Origin: Chitinophagaceae bacterium
GTDB lineage: Bacteria > Bacteroidota > Bacteroidia > Chitinophagales > Chitinophagaceae
Length of the DNA stretch: 64,000 bases
Direction: 5' to 3'
Assembly: GCA_016702745.1 (NCBI GenBank)
Contig: JADJDJ010000002.1
Location: forward strand, 310,001 to 374,000
This document shows positions 7,214 through 16,238 of the stretch, in pieces (the stretch's first letter is position 1; the number at the start of each line of letters is the position of its first letter). A program made the position numbers and the translations under genes. Under the pieces are notes generated by a model. The model ran no database searches. It was not told the DNA's origin and worked only from the letters and a program-made list of their open reading frames with translations.

Positions 7214-9739
7214 GGGTGTTTGGGAAATCCCCTGTGCAGCCATCGCGATCCTGATTTCTCCAAAGCTGATATCAGGAGGAAGTCTTTGCTTGATGGGTGT
7301 GATGGATTTACCATCGTATTGTTGCAGGGCTTCTTCAATCATTGCCAATTTTTCCGGTTTAATCAGGGTATTGACATCAATTTCACCCAAGCTGATATAC
7401 CTGCAAAGATGGCCTTCGATGGTGCTTCTGGAAAGGCTTCTGGCTGCAGCGATTTCATCAATGCTTTTTCCTTCTTTGTATAACTGGAAACTGGCTGCAT
7501 AGGTATCGGCTTTCTTTTTACCGGAACGAACCCTTGGTTGTACCTCTTTCACAAATGCTTTTTCGGCAATACGGGACTCGAGGTTGTTTTCTTCACAATA
7601 GTCCAGAATAATATCCAGGAACTGTTGGCCGTATTGCTTCAGTTTGTGTTCCCCGAAGCCGTTGATCTGTCTTAATTCGGTGGTTGATTGCGGCAGGAAG
7701 CGGCAGATTTCCTGGAGCGTGTTACTGGCTGCCACTTTAAAAATAGGCAGGTCCTTTCTGGAACAGATACTGTCACGCAATTCTTTCAAACGCATGAAAA
7801 GGGCAGGATGAGGGCCCAGGGTTTGCTTTTGACTGGCACCGGCATAGGTATTGATACTGAATGAAGGGAGTGTGAAATTCAGCCGGTTCTTTTGCCAAAT
7901 GGCAGTATCCCAATGCCCATTAAAACTTTTCAGCTGATGTGCCATGGTGGCGAATAGCGCGTATACTTCCTTTAAAAGATCATTACACTCTTTGGCATGC
8001 TGCCGGCTGTCTGTTACAATCGGACTCTGTAATAAGTCCTCCATTCTTTTTTCAATCACTGGTAAAAAATGAGCGGCTGCTTTGGCGGAACGATCCTGAA
8101 TGGCGGGTATTGCCGCCGGTAGTTCAGATTCATTAAAATGTTCCATGAGCCAAAGCTGAAATTTATGCGCCGTTGTCTGCAAATCACCAATAGCTGTATA
8201 TAAATTTACCGCCCATGCAATGGCTTCCTGACTAAAGGAACTGTCATTTTCCTGCAAATATTGCTTTAGTCCGAGGCAAGGATGTAGTACAATGCTAAAA
8301 TCAAAGCAGGAAAGCAAAATCTTTTCCTGGTATTCCTTTTTAGCCTTTTCCAGTTCCATCTTCAACCAGTCGGAACTGGCAATATTGGCAGAAAATGCAG
8401 TAACCCTGGGATCTGAGAGTAAACTGTTGTTTCTGAGTCTGCTCTTTAATACCATTCCTTCCAGACTGGTACAACGGCTGAGGGCAACATATACCTGACC
8501 GGGCGCAAAAGCTTCTCCGGCATCTATGATGGCTTTTTCGAAAGTGAGTCCCTGGCTTTTATGTATGGTGATGGCCCAGGCCAGCCGGATCGGGAACTGA
8601 GAAAAGGAACCCAGTTCATCTTCTTCCAGTTTCTGGGTGTTTGCATTCAGGTTATAGCGGATATTTTTCCATTTCTCCCTGTCTACCCCAATTTCAGCCT
8701 CTCCTTCACATTTCACAAATACTCTTTCGTCTTCCATCCGGGTCACGAAGCCGATCTTTCCATTATAATACCGTTTCCCTCTTTCTGCGCTATCATTTTT
8801 GATAAACATCACCTGTGCACCGGTCTTCAGATAAAGTACCGGATCGGCAGGACATGCATTCTCGGGAAAGTCCCCTGTTGTTAAAGCATCATACTGAACA
8901 GCAGTACCCGGCAATTGCTGAAGCTGATTGCTATTGGTATTTCGGGCCTGTTCATTATGGGTGGTGAGTATAATATAACCATCATCCTTTTGTCGGCGGA
9001 ACCCGGGGTTGTAGCGGCTCTCAAGCAAGTTCATCCCTTCCTCGTTCAGCTGGTTATTTCTTACCTGATTCAGCAGGTTAATAAAGGCCTGGTCCGTCTG
9101 CCGGTAGATCTTCTGGAATTCGATATAAAGCGGGAGTTGTTCTTTCAATACCTGACTGTCAAAAAAGAATGGGCTAATGTAAAACTCACCCAGTTTTTGC
9201 CAGTCGGTATCCCGGGTTACAGGAGGCAACTGATAAAGATCCCCGATAAAAAGCACCTGTACCCCACCGAAGGGTTCGCTTGGTCTTTTCCTTACAAATC
9301 TCAATACGGTATCAATGGCATCAAGTAGGTCGCAGCGAACCATGCTCACTTCATCTATCACGAGTAATTCCAGTTGCCGGAAGACTTTTCTTTTATCATT
9401 ATTAAAACGCAAGCGCGCCGTCAAGCTGTGCTGGTCATGGACTTCTGTGTTCATTTCTGCAAAACCGGAACGCCTCCGCGTAGGTAGAAAGATACCGGGG
9501 GGTATCTGGAAAAAAGAATGAATGGTCACCCCGCCGGCATTAATCGCAGCGACACCGGTTGGTGCTACAATCGCCATTTGCTTGGGACAGTTTTCCCGGA
9601 TAAATTTCAGAAAAGTGGTTTTACCCGTTCCGGCTTTACCTGTCAAAAAAAGGTTACGTCCGGTCTGATTCACCAGATCGGCTGCCAGTTGAAATATCTC
9701 GTTGGATGTATCCGGAGTAATGGTAGTTGAAGTCTTCAT
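7202..9739 (-). CDS. Pif1/RecD-like DNA helicase with HRDC and C-terminal helix-turn-helix domains
   Basis: This 845-residue superfamily 1 helicase has Walker A GKAGTGKTT (34-42), the Pif1-type VAPTGVAAINAGGVTIHSFF segment (58-77), Walker B VIDEVSM (127-133), and later AWAITIHKSQGLTFEKAIID and VYVALSRCTSLEG (motifs V/VI). An HRDC domain (around 660-745, INGFGEHKLKQYG) and a helix-turn-helix (around 765-820, SIDEIAAARSLSRSTIEGH) follow; this combination is common in Bacteroidota. The expected role is 5'-3' DNA unwinding in replication, repair or recombination. The gene stands alone on the minus strand between a CHU_C gene and ssb. The exact substrate is not deducible. Confidence 0.9.
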   Translation of the reverse strand: MKTSTTITPDTSNEIFQLAADLVNQTGRNLFLTGKAGTGKTTFLKFIRENCPKQMAIVAPTGVAAINAGGVTIHSFFQIPPGIFLPTRRRSGFAEMNTEVHDQHSLTARLRFNNDKRKVFRQLELLVIDEVSMVRCDLLDAIDTVLRFVRKRPSEPFGGVQVLFIGDLYQLPPVTRDTDWQKLGEFYISPFFFDSQVLKEQLPLYIEFQKIYRQTDQAFINLLNQVRNNQLNEEGMNLLESRYNPGFRRQKDDGYIILTTHNEQARNTNSNQLQQLPGTAVQYDALTTGDFPENACPADPVLYLKTGAQVMFIKNDSAERGKRYYNGKIGFVTRMEDERVFVKCEGEAEIGVDREKWKNIRYNLNANTQKLEEDELGSFSQFPIRLAWAITIHKSQGLTFEKAIIDAGEAFAPGQVYVALSRCTSLEGMVLKSRLRNNSLLSDPRVTAFSANIASSDWLKMELEKAKKEYQEKILLSCFDFSIVLHPCLGLKQYLQENDSSFSQEAIAWAVNLYTAIGDLQTTAHKFQLWLMEHFNESELPAAIPAIQDRSAKAAAHFLPVIEKRMEDLLQSPIVTDSRQHAKECNDLLKEVYALFATMAHQLKSFNGHWDTAIWQKNRLNFTLPSFSINTYAGASQKQTLGPHPALFMRLKELRDSICSRKDLPIFKVAASNTLQEICRFLPQSTTELRQINGFGEHKLKQYGQQFLDIILDYCEENNLESRIAEKAFVKEVQPRVRSGKKKADTYAASFQLYKEGKSIDEIAAARSLSRSTIEGHLCRYISLGEIDVNTLIKPEKLAMIEEALQQYDGKSITPIKQRLPPDISFGEIRIAMAAQGISQTPSSD

Positions 9740-9907
9740 TGCTGTACTGCTAACAAAAATAGCAGGATAATATTCTTTCTCTACAAATTAATTGCCGCTT
9801 TCCATTTACTCCACATTCCTGCCCGATTAATGTATAATAAAGAAAGCCAAGGTCTGGCTGCAAAACATATTGCTATCTTTCAACAGCATGAACCGTGGCT
9901 TCTTTTC

Positions 9908-10255
9908 CTACGCTTCCGCTGATTTGGCACCGAGCATCAGCAGTTCGTTGACCTGGATTTCGGTAAAATACTTCTTATTGCCGTCCTTGTCATTGTAGCT
10001 GCGGCTGACGAGTTTGCCTTCCACTGCCACTTCCTTTCCCACGCTGAGGTATTTTTCTGCAATCTCAGCCAGCTTACCCCAGGCCACCAAATTGTGCCAC
10101 TGGGTTTCCTTAATCTTTTCGCCTTTCGCATTCCGGTAAACTTCAGTTGTAGCCATCCTGAAGGTGGCCACCTTTTTACCGTTGTCAAAGGCTTTTACTT
10201 CCGGGGTGTTACCCAGGTTTCCGATCAGTTGAACTTTGTTCTTTAAAGCGTACAT
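9908..10255 (-). CDS. ssb: Single-stranded DNA-binding protein
   Basis: MYALKNKVQLIGNLGNTPEVK opens a standard OB-fold SSB; GKKVATFRMATTEV, TQWHNLVAWGKLAEIAEKYLSVGKEVAVEGKL and the end ..VNELLMLGAK are family hallmarks. The start at 10255 (115 residues) is preferred over 10345: the extra 30 residues are unlike any SSB, and a promoter lies at 10343-10370, which would put that ATG upstream of the transcript. The protein is short and lacks the acidic DDDIPF-type tail that recruits partners in many bacteria, so it may be an accessory SSB rather than the main replication SSB. Confidence 0.93.
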   Translation of the reverse strand: MYALKNKVQLIGNLGNTPEVKAFDNGKKVATFRMATTEVYRNAKGEKIKETQWHNLVAWGKLAEIAEKYLSVGKEVAVEGKLVSRSYNDKDGNKKYFTEIQVNELLMLGAKSAEA

Positions 10256-10342
10256 AGTTGTAAAATTTGTGTCCTGCAGAGAGGACGGTTTAAAAATTTG
10301 ATTATCCCAGTCAGCCGCTGACGTCAGTTTCGGATGACGGGA

Positions 10343-10370
10343 CAAATATGAGATCGACTGGTGTTTTCAA
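10343..10370 (-). promoter_or_regulatory. Promoter for ssb
   Basis: On the minus strand TTG (10370-10368), a 17-base spacer, then CATATTTG (10350-10343), a 7/8 match to TAnnTTTG. It gives an ~80-nt leader before the ssb start at 10255. Confidence 0.5.
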
Positions 10371-10460
10371 CCGGAGGATAAGTGTTTATTCCCGAAACTA
10401 AGCGTGTAAAAAACGTTTGTACACTTTTAAACTGTTGTACCTTAATTCTTAGAAAAATGT

Positions 10461-10850
10461 ATGTCCATGGTAGTGAACGGAACCAATAAAAGAACCTGTA
10501 AATACTGCGGGGCTATATTAAAGGGAAGAGCAGATAAAATATACTGTCATGATTATTGCAGAAACAATTTTAATAACCAGCTGAAGGCGACCGACCGGCA
10601 ATTACCCATGGTCAGAAATATCAGTAATGCCCTGATGAAAAACAGAAAGATACTCAGTTCCCTTTTGCCAGAAAATCAGGAAACCATCAAGGCTAACCGG
10701 GACAAATTATCAGAAATGGGTTTTATTTTCAGGTATATTACAGAAGTGTATACCGCCCGAAACGGCAATACCTATCATTATTGTTATGATCACGGGTACC
10801 GGCAACTGGAAAATGGTTGGGTATTAATTGTAAGAAAAAAGGAAACCTAA
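10461..10850 (+). CDS. Small zinc-ribbon-like protein of unknown function
   Basis: This 129-residue protein begins with a two-Cys-pair motif, CKYCG (residues ~14-18) and YCHDYCRNNF (~29-38), typical of a treble-clef/zinc-ribbon DNA- or RNA-binding fold. The C-terminal half (FIFRYITEVYTARNGNTYHYCYDHGYRQLENGWVL) looks like a small beta-rich domain. I do not recognise a named family. It lies 7 bp upstream of the WD40-caspase gene on the same strand, so the two may be cotranscribed. A cytoplasmic nucleic-acid-binding role is the simplest guess and is not proven. Confidence 0.72.
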   Translation: MSMVVNGTNKRTCKYCGAILKGRADKIYCHDYCRNNFNNQLKATDRQLPMVRNISNALMKNRKILSSLLPENQETIKANRDKLSEMGFIFRYITEVYTARNGNTYHYCYDHGYRQLENGWVLIVRKKET

Positions 10851-10857
10851 ACAGCTT

Positions 10858-13800
10858 ATGCTATTTCGTCTTCTGTTCATATACTACTTCTTACTATTGT
10901 TAAAACCGTTACGGGCTCAGGAAGCAGATATCGTTTTCCTTCAAACACCCTCTTCCAGGATCATATTACCCGAAGGACATACGGATGTCATAAAAACTGT
11001 TCAATTCAGTCCGGATGCCCGAAAATTTGTCACCGTATCAGCCGACGGAACTGCCAAAGTATGGGAAACCAGTAGTGGGAAACTATTATTGAATCTTAAA
11101 AAGCAGGGAGAAGGAGAAAGCATGCCAGTGCAAAAAGCCATGTTTTCTCCAAACGGTGCAAGCTTATTTGTGTACCATCTCGGAGGATATCACAAACGAC
11201 TGATTCAGCTTAAAACCGGTTTGGCCTTGAATGAAGACAGTATTCCCGGTCCTTCCGATATCATACAGTTCAGCAAAGACGGTAATAATTATGTGAGCCT
11301 GGGTGATATTTATGATGCCAAAAACATGAAATTCCTCAGGAGACTGAAGGGCATTGAAAATAATGTCCTTTTTGAGGGATTTAATACTTCGGGAAAAACA
11401 ATTGTTGTCTGTTCCCAAAATGATAACACCTATAAAACCTATCTCCGGGTTTTTGAAACAAGAACCGGCTTGCCACTCACGGCAAATATGTCTTTGCGGG
11501 ATACTCCAAGGGAAATTCGTTTTTCATTAAACGGACAACGGTTAATAATGATTTCTGATTCCGTTATTATTATATCCGATGCAAACTCGCTGAAACAGTT
11601 ACAACAGATACCTATAAAAGAAAAACAGGAAACCGGCCTGATGGAAACGGTGCTAATCAGTCCGGGCGCTGATTACCAGCTTCACTTGAATGGAAAAACC
11701 TATACAGACAGCAGCGGGGAATATCCTGAAGAGTTTGTAAACTATGATTCCGTTACGGTGAAAGACATTAAAACCCAAAAAACAATTTTTACCAGGAACC
11801 ATTTAGATGCTAATAATTTAGATCAATTTGATTTGTTTAGTCCGGATGGGAAAACACTGTTACTCCCTTTCGCCGATAGTACAATACAAACAATCAGCCT
11901 GGCAAACGGCCAAACCCTTTTGAGCATCAAATCCTGGTCGGGTATAATTGATCAGGCCAGGTTCAGCAGCAATGGAAAATCCATATTAACGGTTACATCT
12001 GACCATATCATCCGGACTTATCGATCGAACAGTAATGTACTGATCAGTGAGCTTAAAGGACATACAGCCACCATTTACAGTGCCTGTTTCAGCGCCGATG
12101 AGTCGAAAATACTGAGTGCAGGAGCAGATATGACCGCACGAGTTTGGGAAAGCAGTAGCGGGCTGCCCATCTCTGTTGCCTCGAGAAAAACTACTGAACT
12201 ATATGGGGCCCGTTTTACCCCTGATGGTAAAAATATTGTTATTGAAACGAAAGAGCAATCCATCACCTGGGATATTCAGGCCGCTAAACTTGAAAAACCA
12301 ATAGATGCGGAAAAAAAAGAGCGGGGCGATGTTAAACTGATGCAAATAATGGGAGGAGATGATCCCGAGAACGCAGGCTATAAAAGTCCTGACGGGCAAT
12401 ACAATATTCTTTGGCATCATCCTAAATCCATTATCGTTACTCAACTCGCCAGCGGAAAACAAATGTTTTTGTGGAATGGAGAAATGGAACATTTCACCGG
12501 GGTTGCGGTTTCACCTGATAGTAAGAAACTGCTGATTACCAGTGAATACAATGTGATGCAGCTGCTTGACATCAGGAATGGCAAAGTTCTTTTCACGTTT
12601 GTGCTGATCGACAGCAGTAATTTCCTGGTCACTAATGGCAAAAATCATTACGATGGTACCAAAAAAGCAAGGGAAATGATTCATTTTATATGTGGCGATG
12701 AAGTCATTGAACTCTCCCAGGTAAAAGAACAATTATGGGTACCCGGACTAGCCGAAAGAATCATCGCAGGTGACAGCATCAATGCAGTAACACTGGAGCA
12801 ATTAAACGTTTGTAACAAAGCGCCATTGCTGGAAGATATGAGCACCGATAGTCTTTACCGGTTCAGGATAACCCCCAGAAACGGAGGAATTGGTAAAACC
12901 GTGGTTGGACTAAACGGATATGACTACCGGGAATTTGAAACGAAAGAATTAACCAAAACCGGCACAGCTTATGAAATAAGGATCCCGGCTTCGGAGATGA
13001 GAACATATTTTGATGAAACCAACAGTAATCAGATCACCGTAAAGAGTGCCACTGCCAAAAACGATTTACCCTCCAGGACATTAACCAAAACAGTCTATTT
13101 TAATGCAGGCAAAAAGACAGCCCCCAATTTATTTGCGGTGATGGTAGGGACCAGCAATTATAAAGATGATAAAATGGATCTGCAGTTTGCTTCAGCAGAT
13201 GCTACAAAAATGGCAAGTACCCTGGAAGAGTCCGCCGGAAAATTGCTGGGAAAAGAACATGTATTTATGTATACGGTGACTACGGATAATAAAAAACTAT
13301 ATCCCGAAAAAGCAACGATCAAAAATATCTTCTCGGAAATCAGTAAGCGGGCAGCCCCCAATGATATCCTGCTGATCTTTCTCTCCGGCCATGGAGTGAT
13401 GAATGAAAAAACAAAAGAGTTTTATTATCTCACCGTGGATGCCACTTCTCTAGTGGAAGAAAATCTTTTTAAAAACGCAGGGATCAGTATGTCGGAACTC
13501 ACCGAATGGATCAAACCACAATCCATCAAGGCCAGGAAAAGGGTGTTGATCCTGGATGCCTGCCAGAGCGGACAAGCCATCAATGATATGCTGGCTTTTA
13601 ACCGGAATATGCTGAGTGTAAAAGGAGACGAGGAGGCCCGGCAGATCAAAGCCATCGAGAAACTGAATGAAAAAAGCGGCTTGTATATCCTCTCTGCCTC
13701 CGCCAGTACCCAATTGGCATACGAGTCGGAGGAATATGGTCATGGTTACCTGACCTACTCCCTATTAAAAGGAATCAAAGAAAACCCCGCCATCCTGGAA

Positions 13801-14181
13801 GATGGAAAATACCTGAATATAACCCGTTGGTTCAATGAGGCAGCGGAAATGGTGAGTGAGCTGGCGAAAAAAGACAGGTCAAGACAGGAGCCACAAGTGG
13901 TATCCACTTCACAATTCAATATCGGACTGGTGGACCAGGAGCTGATACAAAAAATTCAGTTGCTATCTCCAAAACCCCTTTTCGTTCCGGGAAATTTCCT
14001 GAACAGGGACGAAGCCATTGCGGATGATAACCTGGGCATCCGTAAAATGATTGATGGAGACCTGCAAAACTCTCCACGGAAGAGGGCGGAAAAAGATAGT
14101 CTTCTCCACACAGTCCGCCTCACCGGAAGCCTACTCCCTGAACGGAAGCTATATGGTCCGGGAAAAAGAGATAGACTTTAA
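10858..14181 (+). CDS. Secreted WD40-repeat protein with caspase-like (peptidase C14) domain
   Basis: MLFRLLFIYYFLLLLKPLRAQ is a signal peptide. Residues ~35-620 form degenerate WD40 blades; the clearest are GHTDVIKTVQFSPDARKF with KVWE and GHTATIYSACFSADESKI with RVWE. From N757 a caspase-like fold begins (FAVMVGTSNYKDDKM), with catalytic His845 in LSGHG and Cys902 in LDACQSG. Such C14 peptidases cleave after basic or acidic residues, and the propeller probably senses a ligand. The frame ends at 14181 in an implausible tail, while the +1 frame continues sensibly from 14093 to 14335; one extra A in the run at 14090-14094 explains this. The gene follows a zinc-ribbon gene by 7 bp. Confidence 0.87.
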   Translation: MLFRLLFIYYFLLLLKPLRAQEADIVFLQTPSSRIILPEGHTDVIKTVQFSPDARKFVTVSADGTAKVWETSSGKLLLNLKKQGEGESMPVQKAMFSPNGASLFVYHLGGYHKRLIQLKTGLALNEDSIPGPSDIIQFSKDGNNYVSLGDIYDAKNMKFLRRLKGIENNVLFEGFNTSGKTIVVCSQNDNTYKTYLRVFETRTGLPLTANMSLRDTPREIRFSLNGQRLIMISDSVIIISDANSLKQLQQIPIKEKQETGLMETVLISPGADYQLHLNGKTYTDSSGEYPEEFVNYDSVTVKDIKTQKTIFTRNHLDANNLDQFDLFSPDGKTLLLPFADSTIQTISLANGQTLLSIKSWSGIIDQARFSSNGKSILTVTSDHIIRTYRSNSNVLISELKGHTATIYSACFSADESKILSAGADMTARVWESSSGLPISVASRKTTELYGARFTPDGKNIVIETKEQSITWDIQAAKLEKPIDAEKKERGDVKLMQIMGGDDPENAGYKSPDGQYNILWHHPKSIIVTQLASGKQMFLWNGEMEHFTGVAVSPDSKKLLITSEYNVMQLLDIRNGKVLFTFVLIDSSNFLVTNGKNHYDGTKKAREMIHFICGDEVIELSQVKEQLWVPGLAERIIAGDSINAVTLEQLNVCNKAPLLEDMSTDSLYRFRITPRNGGIGKTVVGLNGYDYREFETKELTKTGTAYEIRIPASEMRTYFDETNSNQITVKSATAKNDLPSRTLTKTVYFNAGKKTAPNLFAVMVGTSNYKDDKMDLQFASADATKMASTLEESAGKLLGKEHVFMYTVTTDNKKLYPEKATIKNIFSEISKRAAPNDILLIFLSGHGVMNEKTKEFYYLTVDATSLVEENLFKNAGISMSELTEWIKPQSIKARKRVLILDACQSGQAINDMLAFNRNMLSVKGDEEARQIKAIEKLNEKSGLYILSASASTQLAYESEEYGHGYLTYSLLKGIKENPAILEDGKYLNITRWFNEAAEMVSELAKKDRSRQEPQVVSTSQFNIGLVDQELIQKIQLLSPKPLFVPGNFLNRDEAIADDNLGIRKMIDGDLQNSPRKRAEKDSLLHTVRLTGSLLPERKLYGPGKRDRL

Positions 14182-14335
14182 AATCAGACTCAAAAAAGGG
14201 GATGCTACCCTGTTCAGCTATGACCTGAAAGGAAATAACGATCAGCTTAAAATACTGGTATCCCAAATAACAGCGCAGGCAATGGATTGGATAAAAAAAC
14301 AATCAAAACCTGAAGGTGCTGTTGATAATGAATAA
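14093..14335 (+). CDS. Displaced C-terminal end of the WD40-caspase protein (frameshift fragment)
   Basis: Starting just after the A5 run at 14090-14094, this frame reads ..FSTQSASPEAYSLNGSY, then a coherent alternating beta/helix pattern (EIDFKIRLKKGDATLFSY, LKILVSQITAQAMDWIKKQ) to a stop at 14333-14335. The ATG at 14051 in this frame gives an odd N-terminus and lacks a convincing ribosome site. I read it as the true C-terminus of the caspase protein, giving about 1159 residues if one A is removed. An independent overlapping small gene is the less likely alternative. Confidence 0.55.
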   Translation, partial: KIVFSTQSASPEAYSLNGSYMVREKEIDFKIRLKKGDATLFSYDLKGNNDQLKILVSQITAQAMDWIKKQSKPEGAVDNE

Positions 14336-14385
14336 GCGTTTGCATCTTTCTCTTCAACTCAGGTGTTTCATCTGCCTTCTGCCAT

Positions 14386-14393
14386 TACATTTG
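14386..14393 (+). promoter_or_regulatory. -7 element close to the psuK start
   Basis: TACATTTG matches TAnnTTTG exactly and ends 4 bases before the ATG at 14398, implying a leaderless or nearly leaderless psuK-psuG transcript. No clear TTG -33 element was found, so support is moderate. Confidence 0.4.
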
Positions 14394-14397
14394 CAGC

Positions 14398-15324
14398 ATG
14401 AGCAAACCCATCATCTGTATCGGAGCGGCCTTTGTGGATGAGCTGTTCCATGCCTCCGAAGAAATGCTGCTGGCCACCACCAATAATGCCAAAGTAACCA
14501 AGACCGCAGGTGGTGTTAGCCGCAATATTGCCCACCAGCTGGCCCTGCTGGGTGTACCAGTTCAACTGATCAGTGTATTCGGGGATGACAGCGATGGTGA
14601 CTGGTTGAAAAAAATATGTACCGATGCCGGAGTTAAACTGGATGCTTCCATTACAAAAGAAGGCTTATCGGGTAAATACACAGGCATCCTGAATGTAGAT
14701 GGATCCCTTTTTACCGCCTTTATCTCCAATTCAGCCACGCAGCTCATTACACCCTATCATTTAGGCAAACATGTAGAACTGCTGAAATCAGCTTCCTTTA
14801 TTCTGGCTGATGCCAATATCAATGTAGACACCGCTGAATGGCTATTAGCTTTTAGTAATGACAGTGGAGTACCTTTTATCCTGGAGCCGGTTTCCGTACC
14901 ACCAGCCAGAAAATACCGGGATGTCAATCTCTCCGGCCTTTACCTCATCACGCCCAATGAAGATGAGTTACCGGTACTATGTTCGGAGAAATCATTCTTT
15001 ACCCAGCAACAGGTAGATGAAATGTTGCAAAGAGGGGTCAAGCAGATCTGGCTGCACAATGGAAAACACGGTTCTGCATTGTATGGTCCGGGTAAATCTG
15101 TTTCCCTTCATGCGCCGGAAATTGAAGTGCTGGATTGCACCGGTGCCGGCGATGGATCACTCTCGGGTTTTATTCTTGGAAAATATCTGGAAAAGGATGA
15201 TGCAGAGTGTATGAAAATTGCGCATACCCTTTCTGCAGAAATCCTGCAGGTAAATGGTGCCATTGCCACCCACCTGGATCAACAAAAATTACTGGAACTG
15301 GTGAGCAAATATTATCCTTCCTGA
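14398..15324 (+). CDS. psuK: Pseudouridine kinase (PfkB family)
   Basis: This 308-residue ribokinase/PfkB-fold sugar kinase has the N-terminal CIGAAFVDELFHA, the glycine-rich TAGGVSRNIAHQLALLG substrate segment, and the C-terminal signature VLDCTGAGDGSLSGF, whose Asp is the catalytic base. Direct 1-base overlap (TGATG) with a clear pseudouridine-5'-phosphate glycosidase gene points to pseudouridine as substrate: the kinase makes pseudouridine 5'-phosphate, which PsuG cleaves. Sequence alone cannot exclude another nucleoside or sugar. The pathway recycles pseudouridine from RNA turnover in the cytoplasm. No dedicated transporter is adjacent. Confidence 0.85.
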   Translation: MSKPIICIGAAFVDELFHASEEMLLATTNNAKVTKTAGGVSRNIAHQLALLGVPVQLISVFGDDSDGDWLKKICTDAGVKLDASITKEGLSGKYTGILNVDGSLFTAFISNSATQLITPYHLGKHVELLKSASFILADANINVDTAEWLLAFSNDSGVPFILEPVSVPPARKYRDVNLSGLYLITPNEDELPVLCSEKSFFTQQQVDEMLQRGVKQIWLHNGKHGSALYGPGKSVSLHAPEIEVLDCTGAGDGSLSGFILGKYLEKDDAECMKIAHTLSAEILQVNGAIATHLDQQKLLELVSKYYPS

Positions 15325-16238
15325 TGAATCCATATCTAACGATATCTGCAGAAGTACAAACGGCCCTTAAAAATGGCCAGGCTGTTGTTGCACTGGAATC
15401 AACCATTATTTCTCATGGCATGCCCTATCCGCGGAATGTGGAAACCGCACTAAGTGTTGAACAAGTAGTCAGAGATCAGGGAGCCATCCCTGCAACCATT
15501 GCTATCATGGATGGACAATGCCGGGTAGGTTTGTCTGCTGATGAATTAGAATATTTTGGCAAAGCAGCCAATGTATGGAAAGTGAGTCTGCGCGATATGC
15601 CCTATGTAGTCAGCCAAAAACTGGTTGGTGCCACCACCGTAGCCGCCACCATGCGCATTGCTGCCATGGCCGGTATACCCATTTTTGTAACCGGCGGTAT
15701 CGGTGGTGTTCATAGAGGCGCTGCAAACAGTATGGATATTTCAGCCGACCTCACTGAAATGGGACAAACCAATGTAGCAGTAGTATCTGCAGGCGTTAAA
15801 TCCATTTTAGATATTGGTTTGACCCTGGAGTATCTCGAAACAAAAGGCATTCCTGTAGTTACTTACGGGCAAGATGAATTTCCCAGTTTTTATTCCCGCA
15901 AAAGCGGATTTAAATCCCCGCTCCGATTGGATAACGCTTCCGATATTGCTGCGATGCTGCATACAAAATGGAAGCTGGGTCTGGAAGGAACTGTATTAAT
16001 TGCCAATCCTGTGCCACCCGAACAGGAAATAGAAGCCGGTGAAATGGAAGCCCATATCAACGCAGCGCTGGAAGCGGCAGCCAGGCAAAAGATTAGCGGA
16101 AAAGAAGTGACTCCCTTTTTGTTACAGTATATCGCCAATCATACAAAGGGAGAAAGCCTGGAAGCCAATATTGCGTTGATCAGGCATAATGCACTGGTAG
16201 GATCGCAGATCGCAGTAGCGTATAGCCAAACAGTATGA
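15324..16238 (+). CDS. psuG: Pseudouridine-5'-phosphate glycosidase
   Basis: This 304-residue PsuG (IndA-like) protein has VVALESTIISHGMPYPRNVE near its start, FVTGGIGGVHRGA in the centre, VVSAGVKSILDIGLTLEYLET and the late ..EGTVLIANPVPPEQEI segment. It reversibly converts pseudouridine 5'-phosphate to uracil and ribose 5-phosphate with a Mn2+-dependent catalytic Lys. The start at 15324 overlaps the psuK stop by one base, which indicates translational coupling; an upstream in-frame ATG at 15207 lies inside psuK and has no similarity. The stop directly abuts the convergent GH3 stop, with no intergenic space. Confidence 0.95.
   Translation: MNPYLTISAEVQTALKNGQAVVALESTIISHGMPYPRNVETALSVEQVVRDQGAIPATIAIMDGQCRVGLSADELEYFGKAANVWKVSLRDMPYVVSQKLVGATTVAATMRIAAMAGIPIFVTGGIGGVHRGAANSMDISADLTEMGQTNVAVVSAGVKSILDIGLTLEYLETKGIPVVTYGQDEFPSFYSRKSGFKSPLRLDNASDIAAMLHTKWKLGLEGTVLIANPVPPEQEIEAGEMEAHINAALEAAARQKISGKEVTPFLLQYIANHTKGESLEANIALIRHNALVGSQIAVAYSQTV

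Noticed and set aside
9889..9990. Short plus-strand ORF starting at an ATG near 9889 next to ssb
   Set aside because: It is mostly antisense to ssb, with no ribosome site or recognisable sequence.
10256..10345. 30-residue N-terminal extension of SSB
   Set aside because: Unlike SSB sequences, and the promoter at 10343-10370 places the start codon at 10345 outside the transcript.
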